From: Symsagittifera roscoffensis
Lineage: Eukaryota; Xenacoelomorpha; Acoela; Convolutidae
Direction of reading: 5' to 3'
DNA: 64,000 nucleotides
Assembly (NCBI RefSeq): GCF_963678635.1
Contig: NC_087062.1
Span: 95,333,845-95,397,844, forward strand
In this document: positions 44,593-53,975 of the stretch, piece after piece
How the letters are laid out: every line of letters begins with the position of its first letter
How positions within the stretch are numbered: the first letter of the stretch is position 1
Program-made: the position numbers and the translations under genes
The notes under the pieces: model-generated
What the model was told of the DNA's origin: nothing
Databases searched by the model: none
What the model saw: the letters and a program-made list of their open reading frames with translations, nothing else

Positions 44593-45044
44593 AGGAATGT
44601 ATGAAAACCATTCGGCAAGGGGGAGTTGATCGTGAACGAATTTTTCTAACGGCTCTCCTGGAGTTATATCAGGATATGCCGCTGCTGATACCAACCAAGG
44701 AGTCTAACTATGTAGAGAGCTACCGCAGGCTAGGGGAGGTGAGGAGATACTCCAACAAGGAGCTGAAAGTGAGTCGTGAATCCGATTAAACAGTCAGAGA
44801 TCCCAAGGAGTACGCAACCTTGGGTAATTTGAAGTCATTTCATTACGCATCCGGCATACCAGGGATAGCGTACAACCCCTTTGTGGATGAGAAAGCCAGG
44901 GAGGCATAATTTGACTATGAACAGGTCATAATCCTTGATTTCTGGGTCGAGAGAGTCAAAGAAATCGGCATGCTAATTGTGGAACAACCCAACTTGAGAA
45001 TCATTTTGGAGGAGCGATTGGTGAACCCTCGGTTCCCGAGCTGA
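44556..45044 (+). pseudogene. Giant ORF part 9, with in-frame stops
   Basis: One frame runs from 44556 to the TGA at 45042, interrupted by a TAA at 44787 and another near 44910. Recognisable coding stretches on either side of the stops include TPVLEECMKTIRQG, YATLGNLKSFHYASGIPG and EQVIILDFWVERVKE. Point-mutation stops in an otherwise open frame are the signature of recent decay. Confidence 0.4.
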
Positions 45045-45443
45045 AGGGGCAAGTGAGCTTTGAATGTGGTTCACGGGAAGGTCCCTTGAAGACCAGCGTA
45101 GTAACCATGTGGGAGCTCATGAAGCCTTCATGGTGCCCACACCCGAACGCCGGTTTGATCTGGGATATGACGGCAGATGTCGCTTTGGATTTGGATGATG
45201 AGTCTGCATGACTTGGCTGTGATACACCATCTGTTGGCCATGAAATTAGCGAAGAAAAACGGCAGACCAGCCATGGAATCGTCCGAGGGAAGCTCTCCAA
45301 GTAATTGGTTGAAGCAGGGCGCTTGTCTAGCTTCCAGTTGTGGAATGGAAGGATACGTATGTGGTACGGGCCATTTTCCTAATACGCTGAGTGAACACTA
45401 TTGCCAACTAGCTAAATTGAATGGAAGTGTGAAACGAAATTGA
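45038..45443 (+). pseudogene. Giant ORF part 10
   Basis: It starts in one frame (45038-45211: GQVSFECGSREGPLKTS, then PSWCPHPNAGLIWDMTADVA) and continues in another (45177-45443: SNWLKQGACLASSCGMEGYV, then NTLSEHYCQLAKL). The cluster of Cys and His across the join could be a former metal-binding region. It overlaps the next fragment by four bases. Confidence 0.35.
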
Positions 45444-46405
45444 TTGCGGACTGTCATGGAATAACGGAAGTAAACTTAATTACAGCTTTGGGATTTTGCA
45501 GCATGACCAGCTCGATCGAGTCATTGGAACGCCTGGAGCGTGCCCATGGGCTGGTTACGTCTTTGAGCGTGGAAGTTTTCCCTGAAGCGTTAAAAACGGA
45601 GCAACAATTTGGAGGTTGGCGAGAAGCTCTGGAAAACGAGATGAATCTGAAGGACAGTGAGGCTTATCATAGACCTACTGGCTCGAAGTATCTGGTGGTT
45701 TTGAGCTCCGCACCATATTGTAATAGTAAACACCCTACGCACATGGTGGTGATGGATGCGAGGACGCAGCAGGTGTTGGTTGACCAACTCTTCTCTGAAC
45801 CAAAATGCGTGAGCTTGGCCAGAATGTCGGAGAGGTCGTATGACTTACTGACGAAGATCATTTGGGCCGTCCCGAAGAGATCTGAAGGCGAGGTACAGGA
45901 TGCAGTGGGTGAAAACTTCATGAGCTTGAGTGGAGGCAATGTGAGTGAGTTCCAGAAGAAGAAGGCGAGCGGAGCATTACCTAATGAATTCCCCACCATG
46001 GATGAGAAAGACGATGTGCATCGAATTATGACAGAAGTGGAACCGCTGCTAGGGGCTTCAGGGTACCGGACACGGAGGAAAATTTTAATGACCCATGGGG
46101 AGTATCCTTGTCACTGCCTGGCGGAGACGTTGTGGTATCCCAAGCGCGGAAACTTGATGTTGGTGTGGGACGTGGAGAAGTTGTTCTCCACGGCGTTTCC
46201 TGAACAAAACCAGCCGATGTCAATTGTGTTAGTTAGTGCCATGCTGGCGGTGAGATGGTTAGAAGCCAACTCGGGCACGAGCGAGCAGGAAATGACGGTG
46301 CCGACGCCTGAGCAACTGAGTAGCGTGAAATTCAACCACAGTTTGGATCTTTTCGAGACCACCAGCAGGGTTCTGAGGATACCCAAAGCCATTGAAAGAA
46401 TATGA
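45440..46405 (+). pseudogene. Giant ORF part 11, C-terminal core
   Basis: 321 residues without a break. Strand-like segments occur at KYLVVLSSAPYCNSKHPTHM and VMDARTQQVLVDQLF. A Cys/His-containing GEYPCHCLAETLWYPKRGNL is followed by a helical end (MSIVLVSAMLAVRWLEANSG). The frame ends with TGA at 46403 and the same frame resumes at 46454. No family is recognised. Confidence 0.45.
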
Positions 46406-46453
46406 GCGAGGCAGAGATTGGTGCCTTGGTTTCGTGCAGTTATGACTTCTTAG

Positions 46454-46717
46454 ATGTATGAACGCGCGAAGCGTCACATGTCCAGGAACACGGAAGTCTA
46501 TCAACCCTTCCAGCTAAATATAGGACCGGGAGCCTATAAGAGAGTATTCCTGACAGACTGGAATGCCGTCACCACTGCGGTGAAGCGAGTAGCTGGAGCG
46601 CCTTGTGTAACTGAGCAAGAGAAGAAAGAGGTCTTACAAGCTGACATAGAACAAAAATGTGAGCCTGTGCCTGCACAACAGCTTTTGCAGGAACCGGGAG
46701 CAAAAGCTGAACGATGA
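46454..46717 (+). pseudogene. Giant ORF part 12, C-terminal end
   Basis: In the same frame as part 11 after two stops. It contains KRHMSRNTEVYQPFQLNIG, then KRVFLTDWNAVTTAVKRVAG, and a Gln/Glu-rich end. Another frame stays open to 46850. After about 46860 the composition drops to AT-rich, marking the 3' end of the coding block. Confidence 0.35.
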
Positions 46718-46860
46718 TTTACTGCCTTGTTGCAAACTGAGGTTGCTGGAGCAGGAAAGTTGTGGCACGGCCAGCAACTCTGTTGACATATTGCAGAAAG
46801 TCCTGGAGGATAGTGAAGCAGGAGAGCAGGAGCAAGAGACAATTGGGTGAGGGATGAAGA

Positions 46861-48100
46861 CGAGACGCGAGATAGGAGTGAGAGAAAAAACTTAATTGTC
46901 TTTGTGCGTTAAAAATTGTACTTATCAACTAAGATTGATTATTGAAACTTTTAAACTTTTTGTTTTGCTGTAGTTTGGTTAAACCAGATTTGGAATTGTT
47001 ACAATTGTTGTTAAAATTAATGAATTATAAAGAAAATTTTAGTTAATGTTCTTTATATTTATAGGCCTTAGGTGAGTATATTTACCAATTTAAACCTGAC
47101 TGGAGTTTTTAACTTGTGTAGGACACATCTTCACTTTGTGGCGACCTGGTAGGGTTTGGGTACGCTTGCTCGAAGAGGCTGAGTACCTCATTACCTTTCC
47201 TGGCCACAGAGTTTCTTTGTTTGAATATTGAGGGCAACAGCATAATTGAATTATTATACTTGGTGAGTGACGTTAAGTTAACTTTAACGGGTGCGTGGCC
47301 GTGGCACGCCCCAAAATTTTTTAATCAGCAAATTTTATGGAAAAATCACGTAAGTAGTCAAAAAAAAAATTTTTATCTAGGACACTCCTCACAGTGCAAA
47401 TTTTGTGAAAATGTTGGAAGGCAGTGAAATGTAGTACGATGGAATTTATGACACGCGGTGATTTGAGATGGAGTAGATAAATTTCATTTTCTAATGCGAT
47501 TTGTAAAGTTGTTTATAGTGGACTGGATCACCACTTGAAGATAACTCGGAGTTATGAGTTCAATGGGGACATTGATGGGGACTGTCCGGGGAGTATGCGC
47601 CATTCCCTCGGATTGGCACAGTTCGAACTAGCGGCGGCAGTAGAAAAACTGCGATAGAGGCCATAACGATCATTTATTAGTAAAAAGGAGGGTCAGATTA
47701 TTCTGGAATTTTTAATTTTCAAAATTTCGATTTTGAGCAGTCTATTGATGAGCAATGCAGAAATGGCCATTTTTAATATAAAAATACCAAAAATAACACA
47801 CAACCGGAGATACTGAACGAAAAACGGTCGATATAAATCACGAGAAAAACTAGACAACTTATCGTGGTAACAGGACACGATAAGACTCTTAGCAGGAAGA
47901 GAGAGTTCAGTGGAGGATCCGAAGCGGATCAGTACCCTCCCGTGCCATGAAATTGAGAAAACAACGACATTAATTCTAGAGAAGCATGGAATTGGAGACT
48001 CGGTAGTCGGAGACCAATATATGTTGAGAGAATGTAACAAACTGACTTTTTAGCTATTTTAATGCCCTGAACATTTGAATTAACTCCAGTATTGTTTGGT
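46861..48100. other. AT-rich stretch, possible 3' UTR of the giant ORF, no gene
   Basis: It is AT-rich to about 47100, then slightly GC-richer (GGCGACCTGGTAGGGTTTGG at about 47142). A short open stretch at 47565-47656 (PGSMRHSLGLAQFELAAAVE) has coding-like composition but no continuation. A frame at 47693-48040 (-) is not supported by any motif. Confidence 0.3.
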
Positions 48101-48105
48101 GTTTC

Positions 48106-48260
48106 AGCGTATGAGTAGCTAGAAAGAGGAAAGGGTCAATCCATCTCCAATGGATTTAGTATATAACTGTCACTAAAAACATAGTAAAATAGGATATTCG
48201 AGCCATGTTTTAAATCGCAATCGCGTAGTCTGGGGATCCGAGAACCAGCTATGAAGTTGT
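48106..48260 (+). ncRNA. Two-hairpin motif (X), copy 2
   Basis: ATGAGTAGCTAGAAAGAGG, then GGGTCAATCCATCTCC, then AATGGAT. The hairpin is ATCCAT-CTCCA-ATGGAT (48139-48155). About 93 bases on, CTGGGGATCCGAGAACCAGC folds as CTGG/CCAG. It lies about 0.4 kb upstream of the protease of the copia-like element, in the same direction. It is provisionally an RNA structure. Confidence 0.35.
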
Positions 48261-48590
48261 CTTCGCATGCAAACGAAAGCTGATCAAAAGTCGTTTAACT
48301 GATGGCCTAAAAATGGTAACTTTTTACATAGCCCTAAAGAGACCAGAAAATCAATTGGCTAGGTCGAGACGGTGAAAAACGAGTCGAATATAGGTAACTG
48401 ACGCCGACCAGTCGTCAATAGGTGCTTTTTCTTTGCTCCGTCACTATGTAGTATTTGTGCGAATGTTGCACAAAGATTGTCCAGATCAAGAGGAGAAATC
48501 AGATGAAGCAGCGCTACAGACAGAAAAAAACGAAGAAACCGATATAACTTATGTCAATGTGTGAGTCACGAGCAGATGACTCCATAACAG

Positions 48591-49130
48591 TTGAGCAGGT
48601 GTTTGCGGACTTTCGCAATTTTGGACAGTGCCGTTTCGTCTATAGTGTGTGGCGAAGCGTGGATGGCTTGTTGCCGTTACTCACTCGACTCACAGGAATC
48701 CAGAAAAGTTCGGTTTTTCAGCAGCGAAAGATCTTTCAAATTTGGCGGAGGCACCATTTTGAAGTCGAAAATGAGAGTAGAAACTCCGTGTCATATTCTT
48801 GGAACAACATGTATGCTGTCAACAGATGTAGTGGACTCCGACATCCCATTGTTACTGGGTAAACCGTCAATGAAGCGAATGAAAGTGATAATTGACATGG
48901 AACAAGACAAATGTTTTGTTGTGGATCAAGAAGTTACCGTTTCAACAACCAAAATTGGTCATTACAAGTTGTACTTGACAAAAAAAAAACAGTTCAGACG
49001 AAGTATTCCTATCGCTCAGTCAAAATCCAGTAGACCAGAGCAAACAAACTGAGAAAATTCATCGTCAATTTGGTCATCCAGCGCACGGAAGATTAATGAC
49101 GCTTTTGAAAGACACTAGACAGAAATTCGA
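48591..49130 (+). pseudogene. copia-like aspartic protease and GAG-pre-integrase region
   Basis: The frame 48591-49052 contains FAILDSAVSSIVCGEAWM, where LDSA takes the place of the aspartic-protease active site. FKFGGGTILKSKMRVETPC and then SDIPLLLGKPSMKRMKVIID follow, the typical second half of this protease in copia-like elements. After a stop, KIHRQFGHPAHGRLMTLL (49053-49110) is the GAG-pre-integrase motif, whose usual zinc ligands are partly lost. The protease would cleave the element polyprotein. Confidence 0.7.
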
Positions 49131-49214
49131 CAAAGACGTGACAATCTTGTCAGCGCTACAAAAAAACGCGGAGCAGTCCGGTTTCGAGTATTCAAAGTCC
49201 CAGATGTAATGATA

Positions 49215-50309
49215 TTGTAGCCATATGGATCTCAATGTTTGAGACAAGAACGGCGTGTTCATTTTACATCTCATTGACTTAGCGACTAGACTAACAAAAG
49301 CATGTGTCATACGGTCAAAATTGAGAGAAACAATAATTGACGCTGTTATGATGAAGCTAGCTGATGGCCCGGGCGCTTCAAAGACATTTCTGACTGACAA
49401 TGGCAAGGAATTTACAAATCAGGGTTTTCAAGAGATGTGTAAGCTTCTAAATCTGAGAGACTTCAGAACAGCCGTAGAAATCCTTGGGCGAATAACCTGT
49501 GCGAAAGAAACCATGCAGTAGTAGACGAGATGGTAACCCGAGTCGGGATTTTTCACCTAATTTGAAGCAAGATTTGAGCGTTTTGAGCGGTTTTTTTAGA
49601 CAATTACGCTCAAAATCTTGCTTCAAAATGAGCGGTTTGAGCGGTTTTTGAACGGTTTTATCTAAAAAAACCGCTCAAAAACCGCGCAAGATTTGAACGG
49701 TTTTGAGCGGTTCACCCGGGAAATAAAATACTTGATACGGATCCAAATTGTACCCTAGAGAGAGCTTTAGCCTGGGCTTTTCACACTAAGAATGCGCTAT
49801 CGATGAACGGGGGTTTTAGTCCGTTTCATTTAGTTTTTGGGACAAACCCCAGCCTGCCAGGTGTCTTAGAAGACGCGCGACCGGCCTTAGGAGGCCGTAC
49901 AGGCAGCGAAATCCTTGCGACGCATTTAAACCTGTTACACAGTTCCAGAAAATTGTTTCATGAGGCTGAAACGTCTGAGAGAATCCGTCGTGCTCTCTGC
50001 TGGAATGTCCGGCCAAGTGGGATAAACATTGAAGTGGGAGCATTAGTTCTTTTCAAATGCGAAAAAGAAGAAAAAAGGAAAGGACCAGGCAGAGTGATCG
50101 GAAAAGACCGAAAATGCGTTCTTATAAAAGAAGGTAGTTTTGTTTCAAAAGTCCATGAAACAAGGGTTGAACCTGATTCACAAGTTTCAGAACCAGAAGT
50201 GGCAGAACAACCAAGAAAAGCCAAAGAAATTACACAAAGAAACGTTTTTCCAACCGAGCAAATATCAAGTTTACCGGAAAATGACCACTGCGACGAACGA
50301 GGAGAATAA
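49215..50309 (+). pseudogene. copia-like integrase, interrupted
   Basis: The core starts around 49255 with HLIDLATRLTKAC (first catalytic Asp) and continues to FLTDNGKEFTNQGF (second Asp). CERNHAVVDEM (about 49501-49530) carries the expected Glu region. A 178-bp foldback insertion follows, then the frame resumes as DTDPNCTLERALAWAFHTKN and NGGFSPFHLVFGTNPSLPGV. The C-terminal part (49803-50309) has the GALVLFKCEKEEKRKGPGRV DNA-binding-type segment. Several frameshifts. Integrase would insert the element cDNA. Confidence 0.75.
49541..49718. mobile_element. Foldback insertion in the integrase gene
   Basis: 178 bp, including one copy of a 5-bp repeat ACCCG that lies on both sides (49536-49540 and 49714-49718), a likely target duplication. 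Inside, TTTGAAGCAAGATTTGAGCG (49561-49580) is mirrored at 49606-49627, and GAGCGGTTTTTTTAGA is mirrored by TCTAAAAAAACCGCTC. The phrase TTGAGCGGTTTT repeats several times. It is a self-complementary, non-coding insertion splitting a coding frame. Confidence 0.75.
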
Positions 50310-50689
50310 CGAATTAATATCTCGGAAAAACACCTAAACCGACAATAGCAGTAGACATGAGCAGCAGAACGGTTTCTTGGTGCTACTCAAGAAAAACCAG
50401 TGAATTAGTGTCAAAACAGCCGGTTCTGATAACTACATGAGTGCTAAAGTTCTCAGCAGAGCAGGCAAGGCCACTGGAAACTATAGAAATTAACATTCTG
50501 TCAGATTCTGGTGAAAATCTCTGTGTGAACTGGGAAACAGTGGAAGACTGGGAACTCGTTCAAGAGAGTCCACCACCGAGAGTTGAAGAAGTTAACATGA
50601 CCTTTGGTGACAAGAAGAGAGAGATATCCACAGCAAAACAAAAATAATTTGATAACTGGGTCAAATTTGATGTTTTCGAGAACGTTTTT

Positions 50690-51330
50690 TATAATGGACA
50701 ACCTTTTTTTTTTACTGTAAAATGGGTTTTGACTGAGAAACAGACTCCAACAGGAACGGTTTACAAAGCCAGATTAGTCGCACGAGGGTTCGAAGAAGAA
50801 AGTCCGATACAAGTGGACTCGCCAACAGCGTCCAAGGAGGCGTTACGTGTGTTAATCTGTCTGTCAGCGACAAAGGTGGTTAATAAAGTCCTTAGACATC
50901 AAAGCAGCAGTTCTTCAAGGAAGTCATATTGATAGAAGCGTTTTTCTCTTGCCACCGGTGGAAGCAAAAGAGCCGGATAACTTATGCTGCTTGAAAAAAG
51001 TGGTTTATGGATTGGATGATGCATCGAGAAACTGGTGCTTTTCTATCAAAAGTGAGTTAATCAAGCATGGCTGCGTGATATGTTCGGTAGACCCCGCAGT
51101 TTTCATATTTTTCGATGGAAGGCTGAATGGATTGCTTCTGATTCATGTGGATGGCATTTTCTGGTACGGAACTGCAAAACTTGAATTAAAAATGATAGAT
51201 ATGATCAGGGCCAGGTTCCTAGTTAGCGCAGAAGAGAGCAACATTTTCAAATATATAGGCATTGACCTAAAAAAAGCAGAAAATAGTGTTAAAGTGCACC
51301 AAAAACAAGTTTATCAAGGAACTACACGTT
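50690..51330 (+). pseudogene. copia-like reverse transcriptase
   Basis: It starts with TEKQTPTGTVYKARLVARGF (50730 on), the N-terminal fingers motif of copia reverse transcriptase. LDIKAAVLQGSHIDRSVFLL follows in a shifted frame. Then KKVVYGLDDASRNWCFSIKS (50949-51347) matches the YGLxxAxRxW block. The catalytic pair is LLLIHVDGIFW, in which the expected second Asp of the xVDD box is Gly, so the enzyme would be inactive even without the frameshifts. Confidence 0.8.
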
Positions 51331-52098
51331 GCGAAAATTGCGTTTGACAGAGAAAAATTTGGCCAAAGTCAGCTCAACAATAGAGAATTGTCGGAATTCA
51401 GAAGCATTGCGGGTTGTCTCAACTGGGCTGCTTCAACCACAAGGCCGGAGTTATTATTCGACGTGTTGGATTTGAGTACCAGAGTCACAAGTGCAGATAT
51501 AAGTTCACTAAACGATGCGTACAAATCACTGATAAAGTTACAGAGAAACCAATATGCGCTTCTATTCCCGGATCTAGGAATGCGCGAATGGAAAATGGTA
51601 GTTTTTAGCGATGGATCCCATGCGAAATTGATGGATGGTTTTTCTAGTGCTTTTGGACACATTATTCTGCTTGTTGGTGTCGAAAAGTGCTGTCCACTAG
51701 CATGGAAAGCTTCAAAAATACAGCAAGTCGTAAAAAGTACACTAGCCGCTGAAGCCTTTGCGCTCGGAGAATCCTTAGATTGCTCGTATTTCATGAAAAA
51801 ATTGATTGTGGAAGTATCGAAGAAAATTGTGGGCATTTTCAGTTTCATAGACAATAAACCGTTATTCGATAATTTGCGTTCAACGAAGTTTGTGACCAAA
51901 AAACGACTGAGAATTGATTTAGCTTCGATAAAACAGATGGTAGAAAAGAAAGAAGTGGTGAAAGTACACTGGATTAATCATAAATTGCAGTTAGCAGATG
52001 TCTTCACGTAGAAAGGTGCGAATTCCGAGCTTTTAGGGAGCGTCCTAGAGACTGGAATGCTTCCAAGTGAGTTTTTTCATCTTCTGCATGATGATTGA
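51286..52098 (+). pseudogene. copia-like RNase H domain
   Basis: LNNRELSEFRSIAGCLNWAA is the block joining reverse transcriptase to RNase H. The RNase H core follows with VVFSDGSHAKLMDGFSSAFG (catalytic Asp), CPLAWKASKIQQVVKSTLAA, then EAFALGE (Glu), FIDNKPLFDNL (Asp) and KVHWINHKLQLADVFT. The last motif is followed by a TAG where the second copy (57572-57841) has a sense codon and continues as KKGVNSETLRGVL. It is an unusually long open stretch for this decayed element (51286-52011). Confidence 0.8.
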
Positions 52099-52139
52099 CC
52101 AAACGAACTTTCCACACTGCTTTTGCGACGTTTATAATG

Positions 52140-52390
52140 TATTCATTTTGATTGGCTGAATGCTTATTCTATTTTGTCAATTGAAGTGCTGCATGAACAC
52201 GCTTTCTTGCGCTTGCGTTAATATAATCACTCCCGCCATTTGGCCTCCACTATGCGAGCTGTGTAATTAACGAGGTGCTTTTAAAGTGTTTTGATTGTGA
52301 TTACCTTCCTCGCTAAAGAGAAATAAAGGAATCTGTCAATGTGAATTTGTATTTCAGGTCTGTTGTATGTGGCGGGCTTTAATTTACAGC
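52140..52390 (+). repeat. Possible 3' LTR of the copia-like element
   Basis: Directly after the RNase H end. It contains GCGTTAATATAATCAC, a CACTCCCGCCATTTGGCC patch, and AATAAA (about 52323) before a GT-rich stretch, the usual order of promoter and poly(A) signal in an LTR. No second copy exists at the 5' end, so the call rests on position and signals only. A duplicate is at about 57900-58130. Confidence 0.3.
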
Positions 52391-52799
52391 AATACAGAAC
52401 TCTTCTGAACAAATTTTCAAGATCAAATCAAAAATTAGGCTTTCAAACGTTAAACACTTTCCGCTTTTGCATTCAATCCTCCAAGAACACATATTTTTTC
52501 ATTAATTTTCTCATTTAAAAGTCTCCAGTATGAACTCGTAAGGATCCCAAATCCCAAACTCACCTGTGGACCATACTTGTACATAGACCCAATATTTCAC
52601 GGTCACTAAATCGTGTACTAAATAATTATATTGGAAAAAATCCAAGTAAAACAGTTTTTTGCCAAGTCTAGACGCTAGTTTATGTTCGGATAGCTTGCTA
52701 GTAAGCTAAGGTTTTTCTAATTGTTAAATCACTTTTTTGTAGGGTACCTACCCGATGAATACAAAAAAAAATCTTTTGATTTCATTGAATGATTACACT

Positions 52800-52995
52800 C
52801 GTGCGGAGTGAGTGTACGAAAGTCAGTGGATCTTCCGGTGAACAGTGGATCCAGTGCAATATTTGCGACACATGGTTTCACAATTCCTGCTAAGGATTTC
52901 CTGTCGACCTCGTACCTCAAGTTGATAAATAAGCAAGGGTACTTCTTTTTTGCTTTTTTTCTGTTTTTTCGGAGAAACATGCAAGAAAAGTTACA
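52800..52995 (+). pseudogene. PHD-finger fragment, forward copy
   Basis: In the frame starting near 52789, the translation reads SECTKVSGSSGEQWIQCNIC, then DTWFHNSC, then a stop. C, C, then W-I-Q-C-x-x-C and W-F-H-x-x-C are the back half of a PHD zinc finger. The sequence after the stop still resembles coding (VDLVPQVDK) and ends near a splice-donor-like site. An inverted partner lies at 53766-53975. PHD fingers of this form occur in LINE ORF1 proteins and in some transposases. Confidence 0.55.
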
Positions 52996-53549
52996 AAAAT
53001 GAAAAAAATTATTGCATAAACTAGGTGAAATTCGACCAGAAAGACCTGAAAAGCAGTTCATCAACGAATTGTTATTTGGAACAGTTCATTGAGAAAATTG
53101 ACTTTGGAACGATTAGTGGTGTTAATCGTTCAGTTGAACGTAATAGGAGGAATCAATTCGGAGTGACCAAATACTTTTTTAAAAATTCGTTCAAAATTAA
53201 AGACACGTCACGACGTTGAATTTTCGCGACTACTGAAAAAGCGCGAAAATCAGAACAATTTTTGCTGATAAAAGCAAGACGGATGCAGATATAGCCAACG
53301 GCAGAATTGTAGTCAACGTTATTTACAGAAGAACACTCCTCGTTGTAATGATTGTACAGCTACAGTCGTTACAAACCAATTTCCGAGAATCAGGAGGGTG
53401 TTTGGGAGGAATTTGCTACCCTTACCTGGTCGGCAACAAGACCGCTCTTCGTCCAGATTCGGGGAAAGATTGTGAACTGATTTTTAACAATTTTTCGCTT
53501 CCAGCAATGGCCTGAATTGAATTTTAATTACCATCAGTTTCATTTTTCG

Positions 53550-53730
53550 TTAATGAGAAGCTAAGAGTTGAGGGAAAGGGTTGATCCATCTCCAATGGAT
53601 GTGCATTTTTTTTATCTACTGTACAAAAACAATAATAATTTAATCATTAAGTAGTAAACCTGTTTTCAGGAGTGAGCTTGTGGTCTTGGGATACTGAGAC
53701 CCAGCCATCAGCTCACTATTTTGGCATGTA
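53550..53730 (+). ncRNA. Two-hairpin motif (X), copy 3
   Basis: ATGAGAAGCTAAGAGTTGAG, then GGGTTGATCCATCTCCAATG. The hairpin is ATCCAT-CTCCA-ATGGAT (53584-53600). About 104 bases later, CTTGGGATACTGAGACCCAG folds with TGGG/CCCA and is enclosed by a further perfect stem, GTGAGCT/AGCTCAC (about 53672-53715). This is the most structured copy. It lies between the two PHD-finger arms. Confidence 0.4.
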
Positions 53731-53765
53731 ACTAAAAATGAGTCTGACGTTAATTTAAATTCAAT

Positions 53766-53975
53766 TCAGGCCATTCTGGCGTTTCTTGTATGTTTTTTCA
53801 AAAAACAAAAAATGCAGCGAAAAAGAAGGTAACTTACCTTGCTTATCAACTTGAGGTATGAGGTCGACATGAAGTCTTTAGCAGGAATTGTGAAAGCATG
53901 CGTCGCAAATATCGCACTGGATCCACTGTTCACCGGAAGATCCACTGACTTTCGTACACTCGGCACACGAGTCTT
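53766..53975 (-). pseudogene. PHD-finger fragment, inverted copy
   Basis: On the minus strand the frame reads AGEDSCAECTKVSGSSGEQW, then IQCDICDACFHNSC, then stop. It is more complete than the forward copy, with the first C-x-x-C pair (CAEC) present. The downstream CAAG|GTAAGT is a strong splice donor. With the copy at 52800-52995 it forms a roughly 190-bp inverted repeat about 0.77 kb apart. Confidence 0.6.

Larger units (their letters stand above)
39491..46860 (+). mobile_element. GC-rich decayed giant ORF block, unknown family
   Basis: From the end of the microsatellite to about 46.7 kb, the plus strand is a chain of about 13 ORFs with hardly any gap. The base composition is clearly richer in G and C than the flanks. 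Neighbouring ORFs are often in the same frame, separated by a single stop (40753/40766, 41164/41216, 44789/44811, 46405/46454), or joined by frame changes. This is what a single gene of about 2,400 codons looks like after decay. Only the first part has a recognisable fold (SGNH-like). No reverse transcriptase, integrase or transposase motif was seen. The 5' end may be cut off by the microsatellite. It could be a decayed element polyprotein or a transferred gene. Confidence 0.5.
48480..52390 (+). mobile_element. Decayed Ty1/copia-type LTR retrotransposon
   Basis: Protease, GAG-pre-integrase, integrase, reverse transcriptase and RNase H follow in that order. Integrase before reverse transcriptase defines the Ty1/copia superfamily. 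The gag region is not recognisable upstream. A 3' LTR-like segment (about 52140-52390) carries TTAATATAATC and an AATAAA at about 52323, but no matching 5' LTR was found. Multiple frameshifts and stops and a foldback insertion at 49541 show that it is inactive. Its RNase H half is duplicated at 57172. Confidence 0.8.
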
